From: Gemmatimonas sp. UBA7669
GTDB taxonomy: Bacteria; Gemmatimonadota; Gemmatimonadetes; Gemmatimonadales; Gemmatimonadaceae
Direction of reading: 5' to 3'
NCBI RefSeq assembly: GCF_002483225.1
Contig: NZ_DLHL01000045.1
Coordinates: forward strand, 1-41,596
DNA: 41,596 nucleotides
Shown in pieces: positions 39,015 through 41,596 of the stretch. The position numbers and the translations under genes were made by a program. Position 1 is the stretch's first letter. Each line of letters starts with the position of its first letter. The notes under the pieces were generated by a model. It was not told where the DNA came from. It did no database searches and saw only the letters and a list, made by a program, of their open reading frames with translations.

Positions 39015-39521
39015 ATGCCCACCACCCATCCCCACTCCGACGCCCCCCACCCCGAAGCGCATCAGCCGGACGTCGATGAAACCACGGCCGCGGCGCTGCG
39101 GCTCTGGGTCATCATGTCCCGTGCGCAGGCGGCGGTTTCCGATCTCGCGTCGGCCGACGTGGCTCGGCACGGCCTGACGCTGGCCGAGTTCGGCATCATT
39201 GAGGCCCTGTATCACCGGGGGCCGATGCTGCTCGGTGAGGTGCAGAAGCGCATTCTCGTCTCGAGTGGGGGCATCACCTTTCTGGTGGACCGGCTCGTGG
39301 CCAAGGGCCTGGTGGAGCGTCGCACCTGCGAAAGCGACCGGCGGGCCCGCTACGCGGCGCTCACCGCCAAGGGTGAGGAGCTGGTGCATGAGATCTTCCC
39401 GGCCCATGCAGCGGTCATTACGCGCGCCATGGCGGGCATTCCCACTGAGGACCAGCAGCACGTGGCGGACATGCTGCGGGACGTGGGGCGTCACGCTGCC
39501 AACCTGCCGCCAGCGGACTGA
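39015..39521 (+). CDS. MarR-family transcriptional regulator
   Basis: 168 residues from the ATG at 39015. A His/Pro/Glu-rich N-terminus (about 25 residues: THPHSDAPHPEAHQPD) precedes the winged helix domain: LTLAEFGIIEALYHRGPMLL, EVQKRILVSSGGITFLVDRL recognition helix, and the wing GLVERRTCESDRRARYAAL. MarR proteins are dimeric repressors that sense small phenolics or oxidants; one Cys lies in the wing. The adjacent yceI gene on the same strand is the most likely target. Its stop is in a 10-nt tandem array. Confidence 0.88.
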   Translation: MPTTHPHSDAPHPEAHQPDVDETTAAALRLWVIMSRAQAAVSDLASADVARHGLTLAEFGIIEALYHRGPMLLGEVQKRILVSSGGITFLVDRLVAKGLVERRTCESDRRARYAALTAKGEELVHEIFPAHAAVITRAMAGIPTEDQQHVADMLRDVGRHAANLPPAD

Positions 39522-39555
39522 TGTGCACTGACCTGCACTGACGTGGACTGACACC
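39516..39555. repeat. 10-nt tandem array spanning the marR stop
   Basis: Units GACTGATGTG, CACTGACCTG, CACTGACGTG and GACTGACACC follow one another with exact 10-nt period; the first holds the TGA stop of marR. Confidence 0.7.
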
Positions 39556-39583
39556 TGCCGGCTGGTAAGCCGACCGGCGGGAC

Positions 39584-39609
39584 AAGGGGGCCCTTGACGG
39601 GCCCTCTTT
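39584..39609 (+). terminator. marR terminator overlapping the yceI promoter
   Basis: Stem AAGGGGGCCC / GGGCCCTCTT (10 pairs, one G-T) with loop TTGAC, followed by a short T-rich tail. The loop is also part of the -35 box of the yceI promoter. Confidence 0.6.
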
Positions 39610-39621
39610 GTTGTGTATAAT
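39594..39621 (+). promoter_or_regulatory. Strong promoter of the yceI gene
   Basis: TTGACG (39594-39599), a 16-nt spacer and a perfect TATAAT (39616-39621). A palindrome TACTCAGTA (39621-39629) and a wider GTTGT...ACAAC inverted pair overlap the start region and are candidate MarR sites. Confidence 0.8.
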
Positions 39622-39702
39622 ACTCAGTAGTAAGACAACGGCACGCCAACATATTTGCGGTGACCCGTTGCTCCTCCACCTTCGGCTCCTGAGGATTTCA
39701 TC

Positions 39703-40233
39703 ATGCAGTGGACTATCGACCTCGCGCACAGCCAGATCCAGTTCTCCGTCAAGCACATGGGCATTTCGACCGTCCGTGGCACCTTCGATCAGTTCGAAGG
39801 CAGCATCACCGAAGAGGGTGGTGTGGTGCAGAACGTGACGGTAGACATCGACCTCGCCTCGCTCAACACCGGCAGCGGCCAGCGCGACGGCCACCTCAAG
39901 AGCGCCGATTTCTTCGACGTGGAGAACCACCCCAAGGCGTCGTTCGTACTCACGCAGTTCGAGCGCTCGGGTGATGACGTGACGGCCACGGGCAACCTCA
40001 CCATTCGTGGTGTGACCAAGCCCGTCACGCTCAAGGGCGAGATTGGTGGTCCGGCCAAGGATCCCTGGGGCAACGAAAAGGTGTCGGCGTCGCTCGAGAC
40101 CAAGATCAACCGCAAGGAGTGGGGTCTGGTGTGGAACGTGGCCCTCGAGGCCGGTGGCGTGCTGGTGAGCGAAGACGTGAAGCTGACCATCGAAGTGCAG
40201 GCGCAGCCGGCGGCCGTGCCGGCCGCGGTCTGA
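39703..40233 (+). CDS. YceI-family lipocalin-like protein, cytoplasmic form
   Basis: 176 residues. Family motifs: WTIDLAHSQIQFSVKHMGISTVRGTFDQFEG, then DIDLASLNTGSGQRDGHLKSADFFDVENHPKASF, and the GNLTIRGVTKPVTLKGE block. No signal peptide, so it is likely cytoplasmic, unlike E. coli YceI. The fold is a beta-barrel that binds isoprenoid-like or amphipathic lipids. The neighbouring MarR gene and a strong promoter with palindromes suggest inducible expression. It ends at a strong bidirectional terminator. Confidence 0.93.
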   Translation: MQWTIDLAHSQIQFSVKHMGISTVRGTFDQFEGSITEEGGVVQNVTVDIDLASLNTGSGQRDGHLKSADFFDVENHPKASFVLTQFERSGDDVTATGNLTIRGVTKPVTLKGEIGGPAKDPWGNEKVSASLETKINRKEWGLVWNVALEAGGVLVSEDVKLTIEVQAQPAAVPAAV

Positions 40234-40285
40234 TTCACCGCACCCGGCGCACACAACCGCGCTGCATCGCAGGAGCCGCAACAAC

Positions 40286-40325
40286 AAACCGCCTCCTCAC
40301 CACTGGGTGAGGAGGCGGTTTGGTT
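40286..40325. terminator. Bidirectional terminator between yceI and the TolB-like gene
   Basis: Perfect 16-bp stem AAACCGCCTCCTCACC / GGTGAGGAGGCGGTTT with loop ACTG, followed by GGTTTT on plus; the A-rich left side serves the minus-strand gene. Confidence 0.88.
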
Positions 40326-40346
40326 TTCATCGTGTGGCGCGGCGAA

Positions 40347-41453
<1,107 letters not shown>

Positions 41454-41571
41454 GGGCCGAAGCCTAGGTGCAAATACGGGGGGCGACCATTGGGGGAAAT
41501 ACGAATAATTCCGACAATCCGAGTCGGGTTTGTGGCTCGACGGCCGGTTCTCATTGATCGGCAAATTCCCT

Positions 41572-41596
41572 GAACAGCTCACGCAGAGACGCGGAG
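41572..41596. repeat. Dispersed intergenic repeat, copy E (cut by the window edge)
   Basis: GAACAGCTCACGCAGAGACG at the right edge matches the left ends of copies B and C, upstream of the TolB-like gene. The rest lies outside the window. Confidence 0.7.

Noticed and set aside
38765..39025. 86-codon minus-strand frame before marR
   Set aside because: No Shine-Dalgarno sequence, no domain, and it would overlap the start regions of two better-supported genes.

Overview
The window looks like a chromosomal stretch of a GC-rich, diderm, free-living bacterium. Candidate lipoproteins with lipoboxes, several outer-membrane beta-barrels and secreted beta-propellers argue for an outer membrane. The protein style resembles Gemmatimonadota, but that placement is an inference from memory and was not tested. 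Nearly all of the DNA is coding and no insertion sequence, phage, tRNA, rRNA or CRISPR array is visible.

Layout. Positions 1-1704: an edge-truncated membrane protein and a beta-propeller lipoprotein. Positions 1793-9524, minus strand: a complete histidine operon in the order hisG, hisD-hisC fusion, hisH, hisA, hisB, hisF, hisN, hisIE. It covers every activity of the pathway, mostly with 1-4 nt start/stop overlaps. Upstream of hisG lies a clear attenuation leader: a 27-residue peptide ORF with the run HHHTHHGH, then a Rho-independent terminator before hisG. A divergent cupredoxin lipoprotein is separated from it by a region with a perfect CRP-type palindrome. Positions 10229-16757: a Wzz/BY-kinase-like membrane protein with a degenerate ATPase domain, a small membrane protein, free methionine-R-sulfoxide reductase, a SpoT-type HD hydrolase, and a translationally coupled pair of secreted propeller proteins. 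Positions 17056-24024: ispG, a single-pass membrane protein, beta-barrel proteins, an FAD amine-oxidase-like enzyme, a DUF3332-type lipoprotein and two tandem paralogous barrels. Positions 24136-29920: HAD phosphatase-argH and argR on the minus strand, divergent from argC-argB-argD. The argR-argC gap holds helically phased TGCAT half-sites over a promoter that seems to start argC mRNA at its own ATG. Positions 30274-36883: PafA-like phosphatase, Smr-like protein, M28 peptidase, MoeB/ThiF-rhodanese and an alpha/beta hydrolase. Positions 37415-41453: fatty-acid desaturase, YggX, a zinc-ribbon protein, MarR-YceI, and a TolB-like propeller lipoprotein.

The non-coding DNA is the second theme. Six copies of a 40-50 bp core motif, in both orientations and inside larger imperfect palindromes, sit in three intergenic regions; a further terminal fragment lies at the window end. 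Short tandem arrays with 10-15 nt units occur at several gene boundaries, and three of them run across a stop codon.

The strongest candidate for a previously undescribed system is the histidine attenuator with its near-leaderless leader peptide. The argC promoter shows a similar start-at-ATG geometry.
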